From Heliopora coerulea (lineage: Eukaryota; Cnidaria; Anthozoa; Scleralcyonacea; Helioporidae), in the NCBI GenBank assembly GCA_030142905.1, contig JASJOG010000156.1, positions 726,001-790,000 on the forward strand: 64,000 nt of DNA. The letters run 5' to 3'. This document shows positions 24,201-34,806 of this stretch, piece by piece; positions within the stretch are counted from its first letter, which is position 1; the number at the start of each line of letters is the position of its first letter. Below the pieces are notes generated by a model. The model had not been told where the DNA came from and did no database searches. It was given only the letters and a program-made list of their open reading frames with translations. A program made the translations under genes and the position numbers.

Positions 24201-25894
24201 TTTCTCTGGTAGGAGCCACTAATTCAACATTCAACTTTTGAATTCTTGAAAGTAGTTTTACCATGGCTCACATATGCCATTGTGGCACTCATGCTTACTG
24301 AAGGGAAGGCATAGCCAGTCACTAATCTGAAGTAGCATGGGGGAAGTACTGATCCTTGGTGCTACTTCACTGTCACTCCACTCATTCTTCTGACTCTAAT
24401 GCATCAGTCTCGACGTGATGGATCCAGCACAATAATGACATAATAACAAACTAAATTAAAACATGCTTAAAGTGATCAATGACGTTGAACTTCCATTTTG
24501 GCATATGCAGTCAATGTTCTGCAGACTGGTAATTGCCAATGTGACTGGTAATTTGAGTTATTTTTTTGTAGTGTAAAACGATTTCCAGGTTATGACAGTG
24601 AATCACAGGAATACAGTGCTGAGGTTCATCGTAAGCACATATTTGGTCAGCATGTTGCAGACTACATGAGACAACTGGAAGAGGATGATGAAGAAGCTTT
24701 CAAGAGACAGTTTTCAAAGTACATCAAGGAGGGTGTTGATGCTGATTCTGTAAGTGCCAACAAACTGGCAGAGGCTTAAGTATTTCAATTATTTTGATCT
24801 GTGGTTATAACTTCATTTATTCTACTTAGATTGAACAACTGTATAAGACTGCTCATGCAGCAATACGTGCAGATCCATCACCCAAACCTGCTGGACCTGA
24901 GCGTGAAGGCAAACCAAAGAAGTAAGTTCCATTATTGGTTAAGTTTGTCATACTAAGTTACATCAGTGATATTCAGTAATCTGCATAAAAAAATTATTGT
25001 GAAATAATTATGCTGCCAAATCAAGTGTTGGTGGCACAGTGGGTTGTATTCATATCTCTCACCACTGTGACTGAAGTTCAATTCTGGCTCTGTGCAGTTA
25101 TCAGAGAAGTATGTGGTACAGTTTGATTCTAACAAGCATCACAGGTTTTCTATATGTATTCTGCTTTCCTGTTGTGACAATGGACCTATGAGGGGTTACC
25201 CTGACTGGACGTCTAGGAAAACAGCTTAGAGAGCTAATAGGGATATCCAGTATAAATAGACACTTTTTTCTGATTGAAGGTCATTTTTTGGTATCAGACT
25301 TGGTAAAAATTGTGACAAAAAAGATAAAATTAAATTTGTCAGTTTGCAAAGAATTCCAACTTAGTATGGGTTCAATTTTTGATTTCAGTAAACTCTTGAT
25401 ATTAGAAGAAATAACTATTGTTGATAGAGGTTACTTGATTTTTATGTACACACCTTTGCATATTTAGTGGTAGCAAGCTTAACTCTTAGGTGGCAGACCC
25501 TCATAAAATTGATCATATATGACTTAAATAACCTTTATATTGATTTACATAACCTTCCCAAAAAAACTGTTTAATATGGCACCTTGAAAATAGCCATTTG
25601 TTCTTGCTGCCACCAAAGAGTTGAGGAAAACAATGCAGTTTTACAGTTTTACACTGCAGTTTGCAGTTTTACAGAAAAAGAAATGAGTGCTGAGATTTTT
25701 GAAGTGGAAGTAAATTAAAACACTGACATAACTTGAACAGCTACAAACAGCATAAACTTGAAATTAAAACCTGTTAGACAATCAATGCAATTGCCCTTTT
25801 CAGATATGGTCGATCACGCCTTTCCCTGCAACAGCGCAAGGATCGTGTTGCCCAAAAGAAGGCAGCCTGGTTGAGAAAAATCCAAGAAGACTAA
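18628..25894 (+). CDS. RPL5: 60S ribosomal protein L5 (uL18), 8 coding exons
   Basis: RPL5 binds 5S rRNA with RPL11 to form the 5S RNP of the large ribosomal subunit, and takes part in nucleolar-stress signalling in animals. Exons: 18628-18630 (only the ATG), 18797-18866, 21945-22060, 22293-22427, 23892-24094, 24572-24749, 24830-24921, 25804-25894; 888 nt, 295 aa (human 297). All junction phases close. Diagnostic segments in order: [107 protein letters not shown], and a basic C-terminus ending [17 protein letters not shown] first coding exon of just ATG is also seen in vertebrate ribosomal-protein genes. Intron 2 (3 kb) carries a Tc1-like insertion and TA repeats; intron 7 carries a SINE. No convincing box C/D snoRNA was found in the introns. 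The gene looks intact. Confidence 0.98.
19055..19200. repeat. Paired TA microsatellites left of the Tc1-like element
   Basis: Two (TA)n runs at about 19060-19092 and 19158-19198, separated by unique sequence and edged by TG/CA dinucleotides. They lie in RPL5 intron 2 directly before the transposon end. Confidence 0.9.
19204..20998 (-). mobile_element. Tc1/mariner-type DNA transposon in RPL5 intron 2
   Basis: The termini are 28-bp inverted repeats (19204-19231 and 20971-20998, one mismatch) starting CAGGGGGTGGACAAAAAAAA, a Tc1-like end. The element is about 1.8 kb, the usual Tc1 size. It is embedded in TA-rich microsatellite DNA, so the TA target duplication cannot be told from the surroundings. 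The transposase is on the minus strand, antisense to RPL5. Confidence 0.93.
19554..20592 (-). pseudogene. Broken Tc1-like DD34E transposase
   Basis: From about 20592 leftward the frame starts [10 protein letters not shown] with a helix-turn-helix region ([20 protein letters not shown], then LSYSGAKKL). The catalytic core follows in other frames: VVWSDELPF carries the first Asp, [10 protein letters not shown] the second Asp, and [15 protein letters not shown] the Glu. The C-terminus ends [18 protein letters not shown]. At least two frameshifts separate these parts: one between the HTH segment and the WSDE segment near 20.2-20.4 kb, and one right after DPKH near 19.82 kb. The copy cannot make active transposase as it stands. 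The TIRs are nearly identical, which suggests fairly recent activity. Confidence 0.92.
21003..21270. repeat. TA/TATG microsatellites right of the Tc1-like element
   Basis: (TA)n and TATATGTA runs at about 21001-21030 and 21183-21275. They surround a unique 150-bp segment holding the hammerhead-like motif. The small reading frames here are repeat by-products. Confidence 0.85.
21032..21075 (-). ncRNA. Hammerhead-ribozyme-like motif, probably inactive
   Basis: Read on the minus strand: CTACA, then GTGATGAG, a GCC-CAATA-GGC hairpin (stem II), CGAAAC, a short GG-CC pairing (stem III), ATC, then TGTAG, which pairs with the opening CTACA (stem I). That is the hammerhead layout (CUGANGA, stem II, GAAA, stem III, UH, stem I), except that the core position-3 C is G. 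C3 pairs with catalytic G8, so this copy is probably dead. Such motifs are known in Penelope-like elements and retrozymes of invertebrates. Confidence 0.45.
23459..23580. mobile_element. Short foldback element, centre-deleted copy, in RPL5 intron 4
   Basis: A near-perfect inverted repeat (arms about 23492-23536 and 23540-23577) around TTGAGAAAG. The arm words GTTAGTGTAGTCTTGAG and the flanking GAACCTGGGAGAATC also occur at 59.8-60.1 kb, and in diverged form at 43.7-43.9 kb, so this is one foldback family. Confidence 0.7.
25025..25240 (+). mobile_element. tRNA-derived SINE in RPL5 intron 7
   Basis: Contains a Pol III A box (TGGCACAGTGG, near 25032) and B box (GTTCAATTC, near 25077) at tRNA-like spacing, followed by a unique body and no open frame. 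The layout is that of a tRNA-derived SINE head. The 3' end is not clear. Confidence 0.55.
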
Positions 25895-25960
25895 AATTCT
25901 GACTCTAAGAAGTGGATAAAATGTGGTGCAGACATTTTTGGTATTCTGATTTACACTTAA

Positions 25961-25966
25961 AATAAA
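25961..25966 (+). terminator. RPL5 polyadenylation signal AATAAA
   Basis: AATAAA lies 67 bp after the RPL5 stop codon, with T-rich and TG-rich sequence following. It is the only canonical signal close to the stop. DNLZ ends about 660 bp further on, on the other strand, so the two genes converge. Confidence 0.75.
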
Positions 25967-26623
25967 AAAGTTGACTGGTTTACTTCATTTGTTTTATTTA
26001 CAAACAGAAAAACAATTCGGTCATAACCATTTGTATTCACTGACAATTGGAAATTGAAACAAAAAAACAAAATACATCTGCCCTACATGAATTTCAGACA
26101 GAGGTCCTGCCTGAGAAGACATAATCAGTGACTTGGGTTACATTATTAACCACCATTTATTATAAGAGCAACCTCCAGCAAACTTAGTCCTTGAATCAGT
26201 GTTGGGCAAACACCAAATAACTGCCAGGGGTATGAACTGATGACAATCACATTCAGATTCTGCACTGGTGCTTTATGTGAATAATTATGTCTGATTATTA
26301 GTAGTGCTTATGCACACGATGTGGACAAGTTAGGCCCTTTCAGTAGAATATGGGTAACCAGAAGAAATCTTGAAAGAACTATTTTATGGCAGTCACTAGT
26401 CATTTTTAATGTTTGACCTGATTAACCTATGTAGTACATTGCCACTGGCATTTGCTGGAACCTTCAAACCTTGAGAGGTCTCATTTCTTGAAAGCTTTAA
26501 TTACTTCCTATTACTAATGAAACCAATGAAATAATCTAGGTAGGCCAGTTGAACATGATTTAGCTACATAGCTGGGTACTTCAAATGCAACTTTATCAGT
26601 TATAGTTACTTGTTGAAATGCAA

Positions 26624-27160
26624 TCAAGTTTTATCATTGTCAACTTGAAGAATCTGTTTCTTTAATATCTCTACACTATCGTCATCCAGTACTTTTTTTA
26701 CCACATCTTGATTCTCTCTGAGAATGTCTTCAATATTCCTAAAAACAAAACTTGTTTAGAAATAAGATTGTAATTTTCCACTTGAAACGACAAGCTTTAA
26801 TGATTCGAGTTCCAACCTTTTTTGGTCGCTGAACCAGCCAAGATTATCAGCAATGAGATGATGATTGAAACAACCGGGGCATTTAACAATCACAACTCCT
26901 TTATTGTAAGCCAATTTGCTGAAGACTTTGGACGATCTCGTCTCGCAAACTTTACACGTGTAAACGATGGCCAGATTACCTCTGGTTATTTTCCCCAATC
27001 GTTGACCTGCTGTATTTTCTGGAGTGCAAAAGAATCGTTTTGTGAGCACACAATCAGGCGTATTGTGAAGAAACGAATGTCTGAAAATCTGGGGGCAAAC
27101 CAAACGGCGATTAACTATTAAACTTCTAAACTGAACCGCCATGATTGAACTAGTTGCCAT
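26624..27160 (-). CDS. DNLZ: DNL-type zinc finger protein (Tim15/Zim17/HEP family), 2 exons
   Basis: Exons 27160-26817 and 26738-26624, joined at a phase-2 intron of only 78 bp; 459 nt, 152 aa (human about 178). The N-terminus is basic and free of acidic residues, suiting a mitochondrial presequence (from [20 protein letters not shown] on). The zinc domain shows a CKVC pair and a CPGC pair about 25 residues apart, then [13 protein letters not shown] with the DNL signature, and ends [17 protein letters not shown]. Members keep mitochondrial Hsp70 soluble and help protein import and folding in the matrix (established for the family). The start at 27160 is the first in-frame ATG; Met at residue 7 is an alternative. 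No break is seen. Confidence 0.95.
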
Positions 27161-27293
27161 TCTCTCAGCGGCTAGTTAGTTTCACGTTGGCTTGACCTGT
27201 CTGCACGCTGTATGATGTAATTTTATTACCAGAAATTTCATTAATTTCTCGGTAAAGAATTTAACACTCTCCTCCAGCGGACATGTGGCTACC
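27161..27293. promoter_or_regulatory. Probable bidirectional promoter between DNLZ and a divergent transcript
   Basis: Only 133 bp separate the DNLZ start codon from a plus-strand ATG that sits directly before a strong GTAAGT donor. No TATA box is visible. Bidirectional use is inferred from spacing alone. Confidence 0.35.
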
Positions 27294-29356
27294 ATGGTAA
27301 GTTTTATGATTTCAAAAGCAAGTTCAGTGCGTGGTGCAAAGTGGACTTGGCTGATTTGGCGCTGATGCAGTTCCGCACCTCGGCCGTACAAATGCTAGTA
27401 ACGTAAGTAAATTATATATCATTCCACATTTTATTACCTGGAAATTACAGTGATACCATGATACCAATCATTCACTGCAAACATAATGCGTTATACCCTT
27501 GGAGAACGTTCCTGTTAAAAGGCGCCATTTTTGAATGTTTCTTTGTACTTCTTCTTAAATGTGAAAAACCCAAAGGTTAGATTAGGGTTTATACACATTA
27601 CGGGAGCTTTTAAAGAACGAAGAAACAATAGGGAAGCACTATACTTAAATAGCAGATTAATCCATAAACTTTACGGTCTTCAGCCCTCTGTTCATTGTTC
27701 ACGTTTACGAATTTCATTGTCTTTTGTTTTGGCTACAATGTCTTACGTTTAGAGTGAATTGTTGATATTGCTGTTACTAACGTAATCTCCAGGTAAGAAG
27801 CTGTGAGCCTCTCAATGGACTTCGTTTGAATTTTTGAATTCGACAAACCACAAACGCAACAATTCCACAAACGCAACAAACCACTGTTTGTTGCGTGAAA
27901 TTTTTATTATAGGATTAGCAGTCTAACCAAAAAATAAGCTAAGACTGGTGAAAAAGGAAAGTCCCTGTTTCTCCCTAAAGCTGTTGTAACACCTCCCTTG
28001 GCCTTTCCTTAACGTTATATTTTTCATTGACATTTCAATAAAACTTGACAATACTATTGTATTTGTGATAGGTTCAAGTTATTTCTCTACCAGGTTGTTG
28101 GTCTGGGCAATTACCAACTTCCTAACATAAGACAGTGTTGGTGTGATGGCTGTTGAATGACTGGCTAGAAATACAGTGAAAAATGTTGTGGAGAAATTAC
28201 AGCCAGCAAAATAACTGGGAGAAATTATTTTGTTGAAACCAATGCTGGCTATGAATGCAAATGGAAAAGGTATTGTAAAAATAAGTAGTATATTTTTAAC
28301 CCTTATGCCCAGGGCTCATCCCTGTGATAAGACCATCTGGCATCAACCATGATAAAATAATGAAGTTTGTGCTTGTCTCTTAATGAGTTAACTCACAGTG
28401 ATTATTGTAAATATTTACTTAAAGTATGGAATATATATAATTAAAGCTAAATGGGAATTGCTTTTTATGTAGGTCAAGCCTTTTGTTGACTATTAACATA
28501 ATTTTATTTGTTGTTGTTGTTGTCGGCCAAACTCAGGTCCAACCAATTGATGTAATTGTGTTGCATGATTACTTGGGATCAACAGCTAGGAAAGATCAGC
28601 AAGGTAGAATGAGGGCAAAGTGAGTTAATTATCAAAGAACAGTATTGTGGTTCTTCATACCACAGACTCGACTCACAGGGGATGAGGCAAATCTAATGGC
28701 TGATGAGGTGGAAATGATGAAAAAAATGTACAAATAACCCCTGGCAGGGGTACTTTTTCTCTTCATTTGCTCAGATTGTGGAAGACCTCAAGAAATAATG
28801 AACCCTTGACTTTCTCATTTTTTTCTTCAATATTTAATGATATTTAAATATGTCACATAGCAATGTTAAAAAACAATGTCAAAGAAGGACAATGTTTGAA
28901 ATAATGATTACACAAATGGTACTTCAGGTGAAACTTGTGCATTGGTAATGCAAGTGATGCTGTCTTTTGAAAAGATTTCATTATTAGTTAGAGGTCACAG
29001 TGGAGGTAAATCAGCAACATGTCATTGGGCACTGATGTGATAATATAATTGTCATTTTGTATTCTGTAAGCAGTTTACTCATCTAAAGAAATTCTGACAT
29101 AAGGAAATAGCTTAGTCATTTAGCCTTTAGCATTCTTTCAACAAAGAGAATAAACTCTAGCTAAATGCCTGAACCACTGAAAATTATTTAAACTGCAGCC
29201 AGATATCTTTTTCACCATTCATTGTTCAAGAATTTTGAATTGTTTCACCAATATTTATTTTTTTGTTTAACAGGTTTTCAGGAGATTGAGTGTCAGAATA
29301 GGAAGCCCTCCTGAAGTCCACCAAGTTGTATGCTTTGTTGTGGAGGAGTATAAAGG
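27294..29356 (+). other. Unresolved divergent transcript: exon-like pieces
   Basis: An ATG at 27294-27296 is followed at once by GTAAGT. After a 74-bp intron, 27371-27402 is open and reads FRTSAVQMLV before a GTAAGT donor. Further exon-like blocks are 28537-28620 (from an AG acceptor, reading VQPIDVIVLHDYLGSTARKD, with a GTGAGT donor) and 29282-29355 (reading RLSVRIGSPPEVHQVVCF to VVEEYK). The last two join in frame, but the 27371-27402 exon does not join 28537 in frame, so an exon is missing or the transcript is non-coding. The protein is not recognised. Confidence 0.3.
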
Positions 29357-29852
29357 TAAATGAACTTAGCTTAGTCTAACATTTTTTCAACTAAAGTATT
29401 GGTATAATTCTTAATGAAATTCTCCAAGCTTCCACAACTGAAGGTTTGCTTATCATGCTTACTTGACTGCAGGCTTAGCTTGCGTAAAGTTTACTAAACT
29501 TTCTCTGTTTGGTCAGCCAATGTACTTTGAAAGTAGATTATTGTCATCATAAACTGCAGTGGCATAGTGAATGCAGAACTGTGGTACATCTTTGCAATTA
29601 CATTAATAAATTAGGTTTTCATTCAACCTGGAGATGCTAACTGGTTGCCAGACATTTTTAGTTTTTTCAAGCATTTGAGATAGGATTATAGTGTATTTCT
29701 TCCTTCCATTAGTTGTAATAATGATATGACTCAACAAATTGAATATTCTTTATCCAAACATTGATGCCATTTCTTAATGCAACAGTAACCTGATGTTGTC
29801 TACCAAAGTGTGAATTATATCCATAAACCAGGTCACTATGGACTTCATTAAT

Positions 29853-30802
29853 TCAGTAGCCTTCATTAGAAAATGTTATGTTGGTATACAATGGATAGAA
29901 CTTCTTGAGAACATTTGTTGTGATGGAGTGATCAGCACGACCAAAGCCCTACAGTTAATAAGTTGATATTAATAAATTAATCATATAACAATATAGCAAA
30001 GTATTCTTGGAATTTTTCTGGGGAGAAAATTATCCTACCCCATATCTTACTTTACTCTATATTTTTTTGTCAAACAAATTTATGCCTGTGAAAAGTTTCT
30101 GACTATTATACAAGCATTTAGTTTTGTATCAGTCTGTAACATAGATATCCCATTATTGGAAAATTTTTTTCCAATATATCTGAAGTAGACAACACATTTA
30201 ATGAAATTCTGGTAGTCAGGAATTGGATGATATATTGACAAGGAAAGCACAACTCTCCCTCATTTCAAAAAATTTAATCTTTTTTTTTTTACTAAGATTG
30301 AATGTGGATAGTAGCTCTTTAAAAAAGTTACTACATATTTAATACTATTGAACCATGCATCATAATTTTTCAAATACAGAACTACCTTCAGTGAAAATTT
30401 TATGCCAGTTCTTTGTTAACAGTTTTGTCATCTTACCACTGAATAGCCATATACGAGGATAATCTTTTCATCTTTGTTGTGCTCAATTCTCCCTCCTCCA
30501 ACACAATTTGCCTCTAAACCAAGACTTTTCAGCCCAGGCAGGATTTCGTCATAAATATCAGCTGTATGTCAAGATTATTTACATGTAGAATTATGTAAAT
30601 ATGTTCACATATTAAATATTAGTTATGATTCATGTGACCCACTAATACAGGTCATATCAACCTCACCATGATAAGCTGCCCTTCCATATCCACGAACAAT
30701 ATATTTGTGCTGATCATCATGCATAATTTTCACCAAAATGTATTTGAATCGGCCACTTTCATCTATATCAACACTGGGAACTGTATCCAGCTTTGAAGAC
30801 AT
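29853..30802 (-). CDS. PHPT1: 14 kDa phosphohistidine phosphatase, 3 coding exons
   Basis: Coding exons 30802-30667, 30561-30437 and 29948-29853; 357 nt, 118 aa (human 125). Phases close. Key segments: VPSVDIDESGRFKYILVKI, IVRGYGRAAYHADIYDE, the catalytic-histidine stretch of the family (YHADIYD), CVGGGRIEHNKDEKIILVYG, YGYSV, then a C-terminus ending FSNEGY. The family removes phosphate from phosphohistidine in proteins such as KCa3.1 and ATP-citrate lyase (established in vertebrates). An AG acceptor just before 30817 and a donor after 31379 suggest a 5' UTR exon near 31380-31420. The gene looks intact. Confidence 0.96.
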
Positions 30803-31429
30803 AGTTCTATTCAAAACCTGATGCATAAAAGTAACCATTAATATAATGTAAAATAAAATAATTACCACTAACATACTGGTAAAGTACACAAAATTGTGTC
30901 AAATACCTTAAAATTCAAAACAAGGATACAGCCAAAAGGCATTGTTATATATTGTTGACCACTGGAGACAGTTATATTGTGCCGTTTAATCGGGAGATTA
31001 GATTTTAACACATTAACTAGTCATATTGAGTTTTCTCACTAAAATTGACACAATAATTCATATTGACAATCCTAGGACACGGGAAAAAAATTACACAGCC
31101 ACACGTTAGTTGTTGTAAAGGAATCTAAACTGTTTATACTTATCCCTAAAATACTGATGGCACGCATAAACCTGTTCAGAGACGTGAACCGTCACACATA
31201 CTGAGTTATCTCACGCTTTTGCGAGCAAAATGTTACGCATACTGTAGTAAATCTAAAACAGGTCAACAATGTAAATTTTGGCATAGGTAACTGTCGTAAA
31301 AATTGAGAGATGAGTCCCAACTGCTAAACAAAGTTCACAAAAACACTTCAGAATTAAAAACTTAACAAGAACGCTCACCGTACTTGTTATCTTGACTCTG
31401 CTTAAGCACTGGATCAAGCGTCGGCAATG

Positions 31430-33540
31430 ATATGTTGAACATGAGAAAAGACTGGCCGAGCAGTGCCAGGCTCTAGCGTGATCTCAGAATATCGTGTAGG
31501 ACCTGAACTCGCAGTCTCACACGTGGCTAAATCCATATGTGACGTTGCTCTCTCAATGCTCTTCGATGATTCTTTTCTTGACAGATTCGGAATAAATTGG
31601 TTTTTTGGCAACGCATTCAAATTTGAAATAGATCTAAAACTCCATGGAGTAAGTAGCATTAATAAAAATATTGCTTGGTTTTTTGTATGCTGATGATGTC
31701 TGATCTTTTTCAAACTAGAAAACACTCTGATTGATAATTTTTTACTCGAACATAGCAGTTTTAATGTCTTTTGGGGACATATGGCACATTTATCTATTTA
31801 TGCTATGTTTGCTAAAGTTGCCAATCTGGCGTTCACTTGTTAAGAAGTACAGTGTAATAACGGTTCTCCCATTTGCTGAACTTATAATGTTCATTATACG
31901 CATTTATTACATACTTATACCCATATGAGGCAGGAACCCCATTCAGAATAAAATGAACTAGCCTTAGCCAGAATGAAACTCTAAAGTAAACACTTCCCCC
32001 TCAGTTCTCTTTCCGCAGAATAAGACTTCAATTATTTTACCTTGGCTAATGACAGATGATTTTTCATGTTGAAGAGGGGGCACCCTCTGGGAAAGAGTTC
32101 ATTGATTAACCATTGCAATATCATCCTAGAGGACTGTAATTTTTTTTCTTTCAATGTCCCATGGTAAAATGGTGAAAATAATATAGTAATTGTACCTGTG
32201 TGTACCTTTTAACTCTGTGGATATATTTGCATATCTTTTATATCCTGTTTATAAAGTATAATATGGCATTTGTACTTTATAGGTTCTTATGCTTTATACT
32301 CTTTTTATACTTTGAAGTACTTTAGACATTATATTTTATACTTTATATATAAACAATTTTATACTCTTATTTTTTATACTCTGCACTAATTTACCTTGCA
32401 TAATTTTTGTACTTCATAGATATAGAATACAATTTCTAAACTGTGTGTGCAGAATCCAACTTGACTGTTTTTACATATTACATATTTTGCTGAGATTTTC
32501 AAATCACAGCAAAGAAGAACAGGAAAGAGAAGAAAATTTGAGCACTAGTGAGACACATTTAAACAATTAGTACACTCTAGTATTTTGCATTAAGGACAAA
32601 AATTGTAGTTTTGTGAAAGATTACCATGTTTTCCACCAGTCTTGTTCTCATTTTGCATCAATTGAAATTTTACTGTTCAGATGGAGTAAAGGTTTGAATG
32701 ATCAATCTATCATTTTTCACCTGCTTAAATTTTAATGTGGAAAGTTAAATACCAGGGATGGAAGACTTGTGACAGATCCAGAATGGATCATAGGCTCCAA
32801 GGGAATAGCTCCTCTAATGCAAAGGTTGCTTAAATATTTTGGTCATTAAGTGTTTAGAATATACTAGAGGGGGCTTTTTAGATTATTTCTACATTTTTTA
32901 TCATGAAAATTTTACATGTTTGAGGTCATAATTATTCTTTTGTTTGCATTTTGAATCAGACAGTAGAGCCTGAGAAGATTACAGTAACGTATCCTGCTGT
33001 AAAAATTGAAATTTGTTTTATACAGGATAAACATTGCATGACAGACATTGACTTGGACAATGCAGTCTTGGTCTTTGCCTTAAATGTCTTCTGCAGTTTA
33101 TGTTGAAATGCTGGTTTGCAAAAAGGACATTAAGCAAAAAGTAATTGCTACAGAAAATAAATTTCACAAACAAAAATTCATGAATGGTATTTATAGATTC
33201 AATGGCCATGTTGCATCAACAATACAAACTCGTGTTTAAGATGTTAGCTTGTAAATCCAATCTATCCAGGGTAAAAATTTTGCAAGATTACTTTTGATGT
33301 TGGTCAAGGGAACCTTTCATGTTCTACAGCTGTCTTGCAGATGTCAACCACTATAGTTAAGAAAGTCAAACTAAGTAAATCATCAGAATTCTGTATCACA
33401 CTTACAACTTCTGATTAAATTTTCACTTCTTTTAGTTTTTTTTTATAAATTATCAATGCCATTAATAAAGAAATTGTTCATGATTTGGTGTGCTCCATTG
33501 AGTAATGGCTGCACACGGGAGGTTGGGAGAGCAACAAAAA
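31430..33540. other. AT-rich gap right of PHPT1
   Basis: No convincing gene. Short open frames at 31463-31928 have no splice support. From 32200 to 32430 the sequence is rich in TTTATACTT words, a degenerate simple repeat. Nothing else is seen. Confidence 0.5.
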
Positions 33541-33546
33541 GGCGTA

Positions 33547-33580
33547 AGAGTTGCTTGAGGCAACAGCCTCAAGCAACTCT
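33547..33580. repeat. Perfect 15-bp hairpin with 4-nt loop
   Basis: AGAGTTGCTTGAGGC, loop AACA, then the exact complement. It stands alone between AT-rich stretches with no gene near. No known histone, terminator or IRE consensus fits. Confidence 0.85.
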
Positions 33581-33679
33581 AGATTTTTGAGTACTGCCCC
33601 AACTTCTAAAATGAATCCATAACTCATTGGAGAACTCCAGGTCATGAACCAATTCTTTTATAGCATAGAATCAGATAAT

Positions 33680-33770
33680 GGGAAATAATAAAATAATAAA
33701 ATAAAAGGGAAATAAATAAAAAAAATAAAATAAAATAAATAAAATTAAAAAAATAACGGGAAATAAACTT
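33680..33770. repeat. AAATA-type simple repeat
   Basis: A-rich run of AATAAAATAAA and close variants on the plus strand; no other structure. Confidence 0.8.
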
Positions 33771-34705
33771 TATTTCGCTGATTAAAAGTTGCTTTCTCCT
33801 CACGTAAGCCAAAACCTTCAAACTTTTTGATTGGCTACTTGAACATCAGGTGATCCTCAAGGCCTCGGGCTTCGATTTTTTCCTCAATACTTGCTCACAA
33901 ACCGAGTTTCTCTATGGATCACACTGAGGTTTTGGAAGAAAGAAAACATAACAGACACTTTGAGAGAATATATTAGGTAGTTATTTCATTATTGCTCTTT
34001 TTATGCTTAGTTTTCTCAGATTTTATGGGTTTAAATTGATATAGGTCACAGGAAGTGCTACTGGGTTGTGTTTTCTGTATTACAGTTTGTTGTCTGAACC
34101 GTTTGTGTTTACTTTTAGTTATTGCATGGCGTCTACCTTCATTGAAACGTTGTCGCTGACCAGTTTGTTGTTCTTTTTGTTTTCACCGAGCGTTTTTGTT
34201 TTGTTTTTTTTGTTTTTTTTTATGGGTTTTTTTCCTAAAATTGTATGCATTTCTTCTCTGGGCAAAGGCGCGAAACTTGTCGTTGGTCAAACAGATTCGC
34301 TGTTTTGCTCGTTTACCTTACGCCAAAACCGTACTTCCTCACCAAAGTCCAGCCCAAATGTTGATTCAAAATCTGTTTCCAACTTCCAGCTGTCAATAGT
34401 GTTTTCCTTGTCCATTTAGGAACTCGTTTTTTTCCTGTTTAATAATAATTTTCTCAAGTATTTTTTTCTTTCGAAATGTTTTCCAGCGGTTTTTCTGTGC
34501 TCCATCGAGGTATGGAGCGCTCATGGCAGCCAGCCAGAAGCGTCGTTGTATTATATCTCTGTCATAATAAATTTTGTAGTGATGCTCTTGGTTTGACTGG
34601 AAGTAGTAAAATCCGTTGGGGTTCAGAATAAGGGGCATCAATGGTAAACGGTCTAAATGGCAGGGTCTAGAGGCCATTTCCCGCTGTAAGTTTCGTTGTG
34701 CTGTA

Positions 34706-34806
34706 AGACAAGGTCCAGTTCAAAAACTTTCATGTGGAAACAAGTTTTAGTGCAGATAAAAATTAATCTCCTTTTCATATGAAAGATTTTGAACTGGACC
34801 TTGCTT
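34706..34806. repeat. Short foldback (MITE-like) repeat
   Basis: AAGGTCCAGTTCAAAA followed about 60 bp later by its near-complement TTTTGAACTGGACCTT; CTTTCAT and ATGAAAG extend the arms inward. Size about 100 bp with no coding content. No target duplication could be identified. Confidence 0.65.
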
